Below are positions 1-6,913 of a stretch of DNA of 21,963 bases, piece after piece. The stretch is from Bacteroidales bacterium UBA1628 (GTDB taxonomy: Bacteria; Bacteroidota; Bacteroidia; Bacteroidales; UBA932): contig DCMG01000160.1 in NCBI GenBank assembly GCA_002321335.1, positions 1 to 21,963 of the forward strand, given 5' to 3'. The notes below the pieces were generated by a model. That model ran no database searches. It was not told the origin of the DNA and saw only the letters and a program-made list of their open reading frames with translations. The translations under genes and the position numbers were made by a program. Position 1 is the first letter of the stretch; every line of letters starts with the position of its first letter.

Positions 1-441
1 GGAGTGCGTGGCATCAATATTGAAGACGACGATGAGGTCATCGGAGCCATCAATTACGATCCTAAGGCGGAGGACGCTTCGGCGCACACCGTGCTTGTCG
101 TGAGCGAGAACGGATTCGGAAAGAGGACCGATTTCGATGAATATCGTATCACCAACCGAGGCGGCAAGGGTGTCAAGACCATCAGCATCACCGAGAAGAC
201 CGGCAAGCTGATCGCCATCAAGAACGTGACAGAGAACGATGACCTGATGATCATCGAGAAGTCAGGTCTCACAATCAGAATGGCGGTCTCCGACATCAGA
301 GTGGCAGGAAGGGCTACCCAGGGAGTGAAACTGATCAACATCAAGAACGGTGATTCCATCGCGGCCATCTCGACTGTCGAGAAGAGCGGAGACGAGGAAC
401 AACAGGCTGCCGAAGAGACTTCAGAGGCACCGCTGGAATAG
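1..441 (+). CDS. gyrA: DNA gyrase subunit A, C-terminal part (5' end cut by the window)
   Basis: The reading frame is open from base 1 (GGA GTG CGT, giving G-V-R-G-I) to the TAG at 439-441, so about 146 C-terminal residues are visible. The repeated blades with motifs such as GFGKRT, NRGGKG and a closing GRATQGVKLINI belong to the GyrA C-terminal beta-pinwheel, which wraps DNA so that gyrase can introduce negative supercoils. The catalytic tyrosine and breakage-reunion domain lie outside the window. The protein ends in an acidic tail rich in E and A, usual for GyrA. ParC also has pinwheel blades, but the regular G-K-R-T-type blades and the acidic tail favour GyrA. The next gene starts 31 bases downstream with no terminator between, so co-transcription is likely. 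Confidence 0.93.
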   Translation, partial: GVRGINIEDDDEVIGAINYDPKAEDASAHTVLVVSENGFGKRTDFDEYRITNRGGKGVKTISITEKTGKLIAIKNVTENDDLMIIEKSGLTIRMAVSDIRVAGRATQGVKLINIKNGDSIAAISTVEKSGDEEQQAAEETSEAPLE

Positions 442-443
442 TT

Positions 444-463
444 TATTTAGAAACAACTAAATA
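444..463. repeat. AT-rich inverted repeat between gyrA and the TPR gene
   Basis: TATTTAG (444-450) and CTAAATA (457-463) are exact inverted copies separated by six bases. The stem is weak and has no T-run after it, so it is not a convincing terminator. It may be a protein-binding dyad or chance in AT-rich spacer DNA. Confidence 0.3.
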
Positions 464-472
464 CCAATAATC

Positions 473-1792
473 ATGAAAAAGACATTGATTGTTTTGGCAT
501 TGCTCGCTTCCTTTCAGGTAGCGGATGCCCAGTCTAACGTGAACTCAGCCGCCAAGGCGGTCGAGAGTGCCCTTGCCGCTTCCCAGAACGAGAAGAAGGC
601 CACTAAGGTGGCGACTTGGATGAAACTTGCCCAAGCCTATGTTGACGCTTACGGAGCTCCTGCCGGAAATGTTTGGCTCGGTGCGGACATGACATCGCTT
701 CAGCTTTCGATGGGGAATGAGAAACCGTCCGCTGTAGAGATGGTAACCCTTAACGGAGCGCAGTACACCAAGCAGGTTTATGAGAACAAGAATCTCTATT
801 TCAACGCCAATGGCCAGCTCTCTGTGATCGAGGTCGTTAAACCGGTCGTTGATAACGCTCTTCCCAAGGCGCTTGAGGCTTACAAGAAGGCTTACGAGCT
901 TGACGAGAAGCACAGCAAGGACAAGGACATAAGCGCTGGAATCAAGGCCATCGCCGAGAAACTGAACCAGGAGGCCTACAACTCCTACACCCTCGGTGAT
1001 GTCAAGAAGGCGGAGGAGTACTTTGAGGCCGCCTATGAGGCGTCCGCGCAGAAGCCTTGCAGTCAGATTGACACGAACTCTCTGTACAATGCAGCTTTCA
1101 CATCTTGGAGCATTGAGAATTTCTCCAAGGCCAAGGCTATGTTTGACAAATGTCTGGGATATGGCTATTATGGAGACAATGGCGAGGTGTTCGCCAAACT
1201 TTCCGATTGCGTCTCTCACATTGACACGACCGCTGCCGGAAAGGCTGCCGCCAAGGATTATCTTGAGCAGGGTTTCCAGAAATACCCTACAAGCGAGAGC
1301 ATCGTCTTCGGTCTTATCAACTACTATATGACCAGCGGTGAGGGAACCGACAGACTTTTCGAACTCCTCCAGCAGGCCAAGACCACCTCTCCTGACAACG
1401 CTTCCCTCTACTATGTCGAGGGTCAGGCTTACAAGCAGATAGGTGACCTTGACAAGGCTGCCAAGGCTTACGATGAGTCCGCAGCCAAGGATCCTAACTA
1501 CGTCTTCGCCTACATCGGAAAGGGACAGATGTACTATGACAAGGCTCTGGAACTTCAGGAGAAGGCGCAGAATGAACTTGATGACGCCAAGTACATGGCT
1601 CTTACGCAAGAGTTTGAGGTGACCCTCAAGAAGTGCATCGATCCGTTTGAGCAGGCCTATGTCGTTTGTCAGGATCCGGCCATCAAGTCAACCATCGCCG
1701 AATACCTCAAGCAGATCTACTATCGTTTCCGTGACCAGGATCCTCAGTATCAGGCCGGATACGAGAAGTACAACGCATTCCTGAACAACTAA
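473..1792 (+). CDS. Secreted tetratricopeptide-repeat protein
   Basis: This 439-residue protein starts with a clear Sec signal peptide (MKK, a hydrophobic run, then VADAQ at about residue 20) without a lipobox Cys, so it is probably periplasmic. The rest is alpha-helical with TPR-like helix pairs: a helix rich in A, Y and K at about 127-195 (ALEAYKKAYELDEK, AEEYFEAAYEAS), further pairs around 200-300, and the best TPR at about 312-357 (EGQAYKQIGDLDKAAKAYDE). No catalytic domain is visible. TPRs usually bind other proteins, so it is probably a scaffold or assembly factor, but its partner is unknown. It follows gyrA by 31 bases and is closed by a strong hairpin terminator. From memory, a TPR gene after gyrA is common in Bacteroidales. 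A 354-residue open frame on the other strand is only a shadow. Confidence 0.85.
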   Translation: MKKTLIVLALLASFQVADAQSNVNSAAKAVESALAASQNEKKATKVATWMKLAQAYVDAYGAPAGNVWLGADMTSLQLSMGNEKPSAVEMVTLNGAQYTKQVYENKNLYFNANGQLSVIEVVKPVVDNALPKALEAYKKAYELDEKHSKDKDISAGIKAIAEKLNQEAYNSYTLGDVKKAEEYFEAAYEASAQKPCSQIDTNSLYNAAFTSWSIENFSKAKAMFDKCLGYGYYGDNGEVFAKLSDCVSHIDTTAAGKAAAKDYLEQGFQKYPTSESIVFGLINYYMTSGEGTDRLFELLQQAKTTSPDNASLYYVEGQAYKQIGDLDKAAKAYDESAAKDPNYVFAYIGKGQMYYDKALELQEKAQNELDDAKYMALTQEFEVTLKKCIDPFEQAYVVCQDPAIKSTIAEYLKQIYYRFRDQDPQYQAGYEKYNAFLNN

Positions 1793-1837
1793 TCGGTATC
1801 TCGTGGCAGGCAAAAGCTTGATTTATAATCGATAACG

Positions 1838-1878
1838 CAATCGCCTCCAGTCGAATCAGACTGGAGGCGATTGTTTTT
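1838..1878 (+). terminator. Intrinsic terminator after the TPR gene
   Basis: A perfect 15-bp stem (1838-1852 pairing with 1859-1873) with a six-base loop GAATCA is followed by a T-rich stretch (TTTTTAT). This is a classic rho-independent terminator for the gyrA-TPR unit. Read on the minus strand the same stem could also stop the capA-phoH transcript, though the tract after it there is poorer in T. Confidence 0.9.
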
Positions 1879-1894
1879 ATTTCTTGATATTCAA

Positions 1895-2860
1895 TTAGTT
1901 GTCTGCCACGGACGATTCCTCGGCCTCCTTGCGGTCAAAGGCCTTGACGATCTTGCTCACAAGCGGGTGGCGGACGATGTCCTCGTTGGTGAAGAAGATT
2001 GTGCTGACGCCCTTGATGTTCTTAAGGAGGCTGATGCCACTCAGCAGGCCTGAATCCTCTCGGCGAGGGAGATCGACCTGGGTCGCGTCACCGGTCACGA
2101 TAAACTTGGCGTTCATACCCATTCTAGTCAGGAACATCTTCAACTGGCCTAGATTCGTGTTCTGGGCTTCGTCAAGGATGACACAGGCGCGGTCCAGAGT
2201 GCGGCCTCGCATGTAGGCCAACGGCGCTATCTGGATGGTGCCCTCCTCGATGAACTCTTGCAGTCTTTTGGGCGGAATCATGTCTCCAAGGGCATCGTAC
2301 AGCGGCTGGAGGTAAGGATCCAGTTTGTCTTTCAGGTCTCCGGGCAGGAATCCGAGCCGTTCTCCGGCCTCGACGGCGGGACGTGTCAGGATGATGCGTT
2401 TGATTTCGCGGTTCTTCAGCGCCCTCACCGCCAGAGCTATCGCCACGTAGGTCTTTCCGGTTCCGGCAGGGCCGACGGCGAAGACAAGATCGTTCTCGAA
2501 ATAGGCCTTGACCATCTCCTGCTGGGTCTTGTTCCGGGCCTTGATCGGTTTTCCTTCCGTGCTGTGGACGATGACCGCTTCTCCATTCAATTTGAAATTG
2601 TTGGGTGAGTTCTCACCATCGAAGATGTCTTCGACATCGAAGGCCGTGAGGTTCATCTTGTGCATCCGCCGCTCGATCAGCTCGGCGAATTTCTGGTTGA
2701 ATTCCTGAATGTCGTTCTCCTTGCCCTCAAGGTGAATCTCGTTGCCTCTGGCGACCACCTTAAGTCCATGAAAATAAGAGCAGAACTCTTCGAGAATCTT
2801 GTTCCCTGCCCCGAAAATCTCGATGGGGTCGATGGCATCAAGCGTTATAGTCTTTTTCAT
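1895..2860 (-). CDS. phoH: PhoH family ATPase
   Basis: This 321-residue protein has the full PhoH core: Walker A GPAGTGKT at residues 130-137, the TRPAVEAGE-LGFLPGD signature at about 159-175, a MRGRT segment at 217-221, Walker B VILDEAQN at 227-234 and a TGD sensor (VTGDATQVDLP) near 257-267. The N-terminal ~110 residues form the usual KH-like nucleic-acid-binding part. PhoH-like proteins are cytoplasmic ATPases linked to RNA metabolism; their exact reaction is poorly defined. I chose the ATG at 2860 (MKKTITLDAI); a TTG two codons upstream is possible but less likely. The upstream CapA-like gene ends at 2863, so the two genes are essentially end to end and probably one operon. Confidence 0.92.
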   Translation of the reverse strand: MKKTITLDAIDPIEIFGAGNKILEEFCSYFHGLKVVARGNEIHLEGKENDIQEFNQKFAELIERRMHKMNLTAFDVEDIFDGENSPNNFKLNGEAVIVHSTEGKPIKARNKTQQEMVKAYFENDLVFAVGPAGTGKTYVAIALAVRALKNREIKRIILTRPAVEAGERLGFLPGDLKDKLDPYLQPLYDALGDMIPPKRLQEFIEEGTIQIAPLAYMRGRTLDRACVILDEAQNTNLGQLKMFLTRMGMNAKFIVTGDATQVDLPRREDSGLLSGISLLKNIKGVSTIFFTNEDIVRHPLVSKIVKAFDRKEAEESSVADN

Positions 2861-2862
2861 TA

Positions 2863-4047
2863 TCAATCAATAATTCCTGTTTCTTTCTTTACCCTCTCGT
2901 AGGAGGCGATCATCTTGTCGTAGTCCCATGGATTGATCCAAAGGTCACGTTTACCGACATATTCCTTGATAGGGATTGTGGTGTAGCCGCGCGTCAGGTG
3001 GCCTGGCCTTGAGCACCATGTAAGCGTCAGAAGCGGCTCCAGCATATTCTTGTTCCCAAGCCAATCTTTTGTGAAGCGCAGCGTCACCATCATCCCGACC
3101 TGGGTGTTCGGGGCGCTCATGTTCGAAATGAAATTTCCCAATGAATATATCACCGGCACTTTCCTCACTCCAACTCCATTCTTAGAAGAGACTGTCAGAG
3201 TCTCAATGTCTTGCAGTACATGAGGGTGCGCCCCGACCACCGCGTCACAGCCTTTTTCCGCCAACCAGCGCGCAAACCGGCCCTGCGAGGCTGAATGTCT
3301 GAGGACATATTCATTGCCCCAATGAGGCAGCGCTATGATGAAGTCGGCTCCTGATTCCCTTGCCCTTAGGACTGCGTCGGCTATTTCGGTGGTGTCGATC
3401 CGGTGGACTTTCGGGAACTCTTCCGGAATGCCGCAGTTCGTGCCGTAAGTGAAGTTGATGAGCGCAAGGCGGATGCCCTTTGAAACGACCCTCAGCGGGA
3501 ACCGCAGCGAGTCATCCTCGGCGGAAGCGGCGGCTCCGGTGTGCCTGATGAGCCCGTCATCTTCCATCTTTGAATATATTTCCAGAGTCCTCCGAATCCC
3601 TTTCGTCCCTTTGTCAAGAATATGGTTGTTCGCGGTCAGGAATATGTCCACGCCGCTTTTCGCTACCGCCTCGGCATAACTGTCCGGCGCCGAGAAGCAT
3701 GGGTAGCCGGTGTAAGGTTTTCCGGCCAGAGTGAACTCCATGTTCGCCACGGCAATGTCCGCACCCTTGATCAGATGCTCAATCTTTTGGAAACACTCTG
3801 AAAAATCGAACGAGTCCTCTCCGACCCTTGCGTTTGCGATCTGGCCCCGATGCATCATCATGTCTCCCATGATCACAATGCTGACCGTGTCCGGAGTCTG
3901 GCAGAAAGGATGTGGAATATTCAGTTCTTTTGTGAGGCATGACTTCGACTTGCCGTTCTGCGACAATGACCAGTCCCGGAGGCTTTGAGCCGCCGCGGAG
4001 CAGGTAAGTGTAAGGAACAGAAGACAGGTTGTCAGAATTTTCCGCAT
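2863..4047 (-). CDS. CapA-like secreted metallophosphatase-fold protein
   Basis: This 394-residue protein begins with a Sec signal peptide (MRKILTTCLLFL, ending SAAAQ at about 21). It carries the CapA/PgsA family motifs in order: GDMMMH (61-66), ANMEF (101-105), TANNH (138-142), LPHWGNEY (240-247), GAHPH (272-276) and SLGNF (302-306). The Asp, Asn and His residues match the metal ligands of the calcineurin-like metallophosphatase fold. In Bacillus the relative PgsA/CapA takes part in poly-gamma-glutamate export, but no capB or capC is visible here, so the substrate is unknown. The ATG at 4047 is chosen because it starts the signal peptide; the frame is open 12 codons further upstream without support. 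A -7 box sits only three bases before this ATG. Confidence 0.87.
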   Translation of the reverse strand: MRKILTTCLLFLTLTCSAAAQSLRDWSLSQNGKSKSCLTKELNIPHPFCQTPDTVSIVIMGDMMMHRGQIANARVGEDSFDFSECFQKIEHLIKGADIAVANMEFTLAGKPYTGYPCFSAPDSYAEAVAKSGVDIFLTANNHILDKGTKGIRRTLEIYSKMEDDGLIRHTGAAASAEDDSLRFPLRVVSKGIRLALINFTYGTNCGIPEEFPKVHRIDTTEIADAVLRARESGADFIIALPHWGNEYVLRHSASQGRFARWLAEKGCDAVVGAHPHVLQDIETLTVSSKNGVGVRKVPVIYSLGNFISNMSAPNTQVGMMVTLRFTKDWLGNKNMLEPLLTLTWCSRPGHLTRGYTTIPIKEYVGKRDLWINPWDYDKMIASYERVKKETGIID

Positions 4048-4050
4048 GCG

Positions 4051-4058
4051 CAAAGATA
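4051..4058 (-). promoter_or_regulatory. Putative -7 promoter box for the capA-phoH unit
   Basis: On the minus strand the sequence reads TATCTTTG, an exact match to the Bacteroidota -7 element TAnnTTTG, followed by CGC and then the ATG. Transcription would start at or within a few bases of the start codon. No well-placed -33 element is seen, so this is tentative. Confidence 0.4.
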
Positions 4059-4154
4059 ATAATACATGCCGGATTTTCAGCAATCAATCATCAGTTTCTG
4101 TGCTCTTTTTGTAATTCTACCACTGCTTTTTGAGAAAATATTTCCGAAGAACTC

Positions 4155-4184
4155 TTGCATTTGTGAAAATTATTCGTAACTTTG
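4155..4184 (+). promoter_or_regulatory. Promoter of tRNA-His
   Basis: TAACTTTG at 4177-4184 is an exact TAnnTTTG box, with a TTG at 4155-4157 nineteen bases upstream as the -33 element. The transcript would start at about 4189-4192, leaving a short leader before the tRNA at 4198. The spacing equals that of the trxB promoter in this window. Confidence 0.7.
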
Positions 4185-4197
4185 CAATCTCTAACAC

Positions 4198-4274
4198 GGT
4201 GCGATTAGTTCAGTTGGTAGAGCACCAGATTGTGGTTCTGGGTGTCGTGGGTTCGAGCCCCACATCGCACCCCA
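4198..4274 (+). tRNA. tRNA-His (anticodon GTG)
   Basis: A complete cloverleaf is visible. The acceptor stem GTGCGAT (4199-4205) pairs with ATCGCAC (4264-4270), and the extra G at 4198 can pair with C73 at 4271, the identity feature specific to tRNA-His. The D arm (AGTTCAGTTGGTAGAGC) is standard. The anticodon stem CCAGA/TCTGG (4225-4229, 4237-4241) encloses TTGTGGT, with anticodon GTG at 4232-4234. The T arm contains GGGTTCGAGCCCC. The 3' CCA is encoded (4272-4274). The gene has its own promoter and is followed directly by a long inverted repeat that includes its CCA end. Confidence 0.97.
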
Positions 4275-4316
4275 ACAAGTAAGGCGGAAGATTTTTCTTC
4301 CGCCTTACTTGTTGGG
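4271..4316. repeat. Perfect 21-bp inverted repeat at the 3' end of tRNA-His
   Basis: Bases 4271-4291 and 4296-4316 are exact inverted copies separated by TTTT. The left arm starts at the discriminator C and CCA of tRNA-His. In RNA it forms a very stable hairpin, but no T-run follows on either strand, so it is not a textbook terminator. It may stop transcription of the tRNA or of the convergent PerR-like gene, steer tRNA 3' maturation, or be a short mobile-repeat remnant. The following stretch to 4393 contains nothing I recognise. Confidence 0.8.
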
Positions 4317-4393
4317 TCGCGCAATCCAGCCCCAGTCACTGACGTGACAGCCCAGGGGGCACGGGAAAAGGACCGGGCTGACCGCACCGGCAT

Positions 4394-4846
4394 CTACTTC
4401 TTTTTCGGTTTCACGGAAGGATGCGCCAGAATCTGCACGTCTATCCCGTCAATCTTGTAGCCTTTGAAGCGGCGCGCAAGCAGTTTCATCTCTATCTGGT
4501 CGTAGAGTTCGTCGTCAATCACATCAGAGAATGTGTGGTTTACTGTGTCATAAAGATGAAAATGCTTGAAGGTGTTGACATCGAAGTACATCTTGTTGTT
4601 CTCGCTCATCCGGTGGTGGTATATTCCCAAAAGAGAAAGCTGTGTCAGGATGTTGTAGACCGAAGCTACGGTGACCTTCGCTTTTTTCGCTGCCATGATT
4701 TCTGCGGTGACCATGTCTGCACAGGCGTGTCCAAGTTTGAGCATCGCTTCGTGCACGGCGATTCTCTGAGGTGTGACTTTCAGTCCGTTCTTTCTGAGCG
4801 ACTCACGGAAGTCTTCGATTGTGTGGGCTTTGTTGTTCCTTTCCAT
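4394..4846 (-). CDS. Fur-family transcriptional regulator, PerR-like, without the structural zinc cysteines
   Basis: This 150-residue protein has the Fur winged-helix domain: KVTPQR (23-28), and the recognition helix VASVYNILTQLSLLG (60-74). A linear comparison with Bacillus PerR aligns all five regulatory metal ligands without gaps in the central motif: H40, D89, H95, H97 and D108 (PerR H37, D85, H91, H93, D104). Asp at the last position is typical of PerR rather than Fur. The CxxC motifs that bind structural zinc are absent: the first is replaced by D100/N103, and the only Cys is C42. It is divergent from trxB, and a PerR-box-like palindrome lies beside its own -7 box, so peroxide sensing with autoregulation is a reasonable inference. 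Another Fur subtype remains possible. Confidence 0.85.
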   Translation of the reverse strand: MERNNKAHTIEDFRESLRKNGLKVTPQRIAVHEAMLKLGHACADMVTAEIMAAKKAKVTVASVYNILTQLSLLGIYHHRMSENNKMYFDVNTFKHFHLYDTVNHTFSDVIDDELYDQIEMKLLARRFKGYKIDGIDVQILAHPSVKPKKK

Positions 4847-4902
4847 TCTGTTTCTGAGGCTTTTCTCAAGTCTTTTTCTATATTACTTTGACACTTGAAA
4901 GT

Positions 4903-4911
4903 GCAAATTTA
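4903..4911 (-). promoter_or_regulatory. -7 promoter box of the PerR-like gene
   Basis: On the minus strand the sequence is TAAATTTGC, an exact TAnnTTTG box. It predicts a leader of about 50 bases before the ATG at 4846. The -33 element is not clear. A small dyad CACTT/AAGTG (4892-4903) lies near the expected transcription start. Confidence 0.55.
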
Positions 4912-4923
4912 GAAAAATTCTAA
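4909..4923. promoter_or_regulatory. PerR/Fur-box-like palindrome overlapping the regulator's promoter
   Basis: TTAGAA-AAA-TTCTAA is a perfect inverted repeat with a three-base centre. Compared with the Bacillus PerR box TTATAATnATTATAA it agrees at about 11 of 14 defined positions by eye. It directly overlaps the upstream edge of the -7 box of the Fur-family gene, where a bound repressor would block RNA polymerase. This suggests negative autoregulation; binding has not been shown. Confidence 0.5.
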
Positions 4924-4985
4924 TAAACGGCATCCACACAATGAAAAAATGTCTGGAATACAGGAGTCAAGGGTGGACCCATCGC

Positions 4986-5015
4986 TTGACTAATCACGAA
5001 TTATGGCTATATTTG
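4986..5015 (+). promoter_or_regulatory. Promoter of trxB
   Basis: TTGAC at 4986-4990 and TATATTTG at 5008-5015 form a strong Bacteroidota-type promoter, with 19 bases between TTG and TA. Transcription should start near 5020, about 20 bases before the trxB ATG. A dyad TAAT-CACGA-ATTA (4991-5003) lies between the two elements and could be an operator. Confidence 0.75.
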
Positions 5016-5040
5016 CAAGTTAAGATTGAACTCAAAAAGT

Positions 5041-5964
5041 ATGGAAAAGATAAGATGCTTGATCATAGGAGGCGGCCCGGCCGGCTACACGGCTGCCATC
5101 TACGCTTCCAGAGCAGCCCTTGAGCCGGTTCTATATGAAGGTATGGAACCGGGTGGCCAGTTGACCACCACGACCGTTGTGGAGAATTATCCGGGATTTC
5201 CGGAAGGCGTTGACGCCAATCAGCTGATGGACGGGATGAGGGCTCAGGCCAAGCGTCTGGGTGCGGACATCCGAAGGGGAGTGGTGACTTGCGCAGATCT
5301 TTCACGGCGCCCGTTCCGGCTCACCATTGACGGAGAGACCGAATTGGAAGCGGAGGCTTTGATCATAGCCACAGGAGCCACTGCGAAATATCTTGGGCTT
5401 CCTTCCGAACAGAAATTCAGGGGGATGGGCGTGAGCGCCTGCGCTACCTGTGACGGTTTTTTCTACAGAAAGAAAGATGTCGCGGTTGTCGGCGGAGGTG
5501 ACACTGCCTGCGAGGAGGCCACATATCTCGCCAACCTTTGCCGCAAGGTTTACATGATAGTCCGCAGAGATGTGTTCAGAGCTTCGGCGGCAATGCGTGA
5601 AAGGGTGATGAACACCCCGAACATCGATGTTCTTTGGAACTGTAACACGCAGGAAGTGCTTGGGAATGAGTCAGGTGTGACCGGAGTCCGCATTCAAGAC
5701 AAGGATGGTAAGGTTTTTGATGTCAGGGTCGATGGATTTTTCCTCGCCATCGGGCATCATCCTAACTCTGACATATTCAAGAAATATGTGGAGACGGATG
5801 AGAACGGCTACATCATCACCAAAGGCAAGACTTCCGAAACCAATGTCGAAGGAGTGTTTGCCGCGGGTGATGTTCAGGATCCTCGGTTCAGGCAGGCGAT
5901 AACGGCTGCCGCGTCAGGCTGCAGGGCCGCTCTTGAGGTGGAAAAGTTTCTTTTGTCACACTGA
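5041..5964 (+). CDS. trxB: Thioredoxin-disulfide reductase
   Basis: The 307-residue flavoprotein transfers electrons from NADPH through FAD to thioredoxin in the cytoplasm. Visible motifs are the FAD site GGGPAGYTAAIYASRA near the N-terminus, the redox-active CATC at 134-137 followed by DG, the NADPH site VVGGGDTACEEA at about 152-163, and the C-terminal FAD motif GVFAAGDVQD. Length and order are standard for low-molecular-weight TrxB. I chose the ATG at 5041 rather than the TTG at 5026: it begins MEKIRCLIIGGG directly and lies about 20 bases after the predicted transcription start. bamD starts 15 bases after the stop, so trxB may lead the trxB-bamD-rpoZ-recN unit. Confidence 0.95.
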   Translation: MEKIRCLIIGGGPAGYTAAIYASRAALEPVLYEGMEPGGQLTTTTVVENYPGFPEGVDANQLMDGMRAQAKRLGADIRRGVVTCADLSRRPFRLTIDGETELEAEALIIATGATAKYLGLPSEQKFRGMGVSACATCDGFFYRKKDVAVVGGGDTACEEATYLANLCRKVYMIVRRDVFRASAAMRERVMNTPNIDVLWNCNTQEVLGNESGVTGVRIQDKDGKVFDVRVDGFFLAIGHHPNSDIFKKYVETDENGYIITKGKTSETNVEGVFAAGDVQDPRFRQAITAAASGCRAALEVEKFLLSH

Positions 5965-5979
5965 TGAATTTTGAACAGA

Positions 5980-6876
5980 ATGAATAATATGTTAAAGACT
6001 ACTCTGAAATTTGTGTCTGCCGCTCTTCTTTCCGTGCTGTCTCTCCAGTCATGCAAGTCTGAGTACGAGGCTCTTCTGAATGGAAGCGATGTGGATGCGA
6101 AATATGCCGCGGCGTTTGATTATTTCAATCACGGAAAGTACAGCAAGGCCGCTCAGTTGTTCGAGTCGCTTTCCGTACTGACCAGCGGAACTGACCGTGA
6201 CGACACCGTTCAGTACTACTGGGGACTCAGCAACTATCGTTTCAGGGATTACTATACAGCGGAGACAAACTTCACGAAGTTCATCACAAATTTTCCGCGC
6301 AGCCCGTTCGCCGAGGAGGCCGCTTTTCTCAGGATTGACTGCCTCTATCGTTCCACTCTCCGTTATGAGTTGGATCAGATTCCGACTTACAGTGCGATCA
6401 GTGTCATCACCCAGTATATGGTTGAGAACCCGAACAACTCGCACACGGCCATCTGCAACAGGATGCTCAAGGAGTTGAATGACAGGTTGGACAGGAAGGC
6501 TTACGAGAACGCCAGGCTGTACTATAAGATGGAGGACTACAAGGCCGCCAGAGTGGCTTTCCGGAATGTGCTGAAGGATGACGCGGAGAACATCTACCGT
6601 GAGGACATACTTTACTACATCGCAAAATCTTCGTACAAATACGCTTTCTTGAGCGTGGAGAGCAAACAGAAGGAACGTTACCTCACATTCGTGGATGACT
6701 ACTACAACTTCATAGGAGAGTTGCCTGATTCTCCTTACAGAAAGGAACTGGATGCTCTTTACCGCCGCTCGCAGAAGGCTCTCGGCCGTTACACCGGAGC
6801 CGATGAAGATCTTGGAACCAAGGAAAAGGACTTTGAGAGGGACAGAAAGAAATTATTGAAACAATCCGCTCAATAG
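5980..6876 (+). CDS. bamD: Outer-membrane assembly lipoprotein BamD
   Basis: The 298-residue protein has a lipoprotein signal with lipobox LQSC (lipidated Cys 25), followed by TPR-like helix pairs: AAFDYFNHGKYSKAAQLFESL, then YRFRDYYTAETNFTKFITNFP, with the SPFAEEAAF segment characteristic of BamD. BamD works with BamA on the periplasmic face of the outer membrane to fold beta-barrel proteins; bamA lies 9 kb downstream. ATG 5980 is used; ATG 5989 would equally preserve the signal, and a TTG at 5971 is less likely. The C-terminus is long and charged (KEKDFERDRKKLLKQ). rpoZ starts 37 bases downstream. Confidence 0.9.
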   Translation: MNNMLKTTLKFVSAALLSVLSLQSCKSEYEALLNGSDVDAKYAAAFDYFNHGKYSKAAQLFESLSVLTSGTDRDDTVQYYWGLSNYRFRDYYTAETNFTKFITNFPRSPFAEEAAFLRIDCLYRSTLRYELDQIPTYSAISVITQYMVENPNNSHTAICNRMLKELNDRLDRKAYENARLYYKMEDYKAARVAFRNVLKDDAENIYREDILYYIAKSSYKYAFLSVESKQKERYLTFVDDYYNFIGELPDSPYRKELDALYRRSQKALGRYTGADEDLGTKEKDFERDRKKLLKQSAQ

Positions 6877-6913
6877 GCCACGTACAATATTTAGACAAGA
6901 ATTTTTATTTAAT

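Noticed and set aside
545..1609. 354-residue open frame on the minus strand inside the TPR gene
   Set aside because: No signal, motif or promoter; composition rich in L, V, R and G is the usual reverse image of a Lys/Glu/Ala-rich gene. The plus-strand protein has a signal peptide and TPRs.
4271..4316. Integration site or mobile-element end at tRNA-His
   Set aside because: No integrase gene, no direct repeat of the tRNA 3' end and no foreign genes nearby; only the inverted repeat itself is seen.
4205..4460. Short open frames across tRNA-His and the inverted repeat on both strands
   Set aside because: They cover the tRNA and hairpin, share no similarity to a known protein, and arise from the palindrome.
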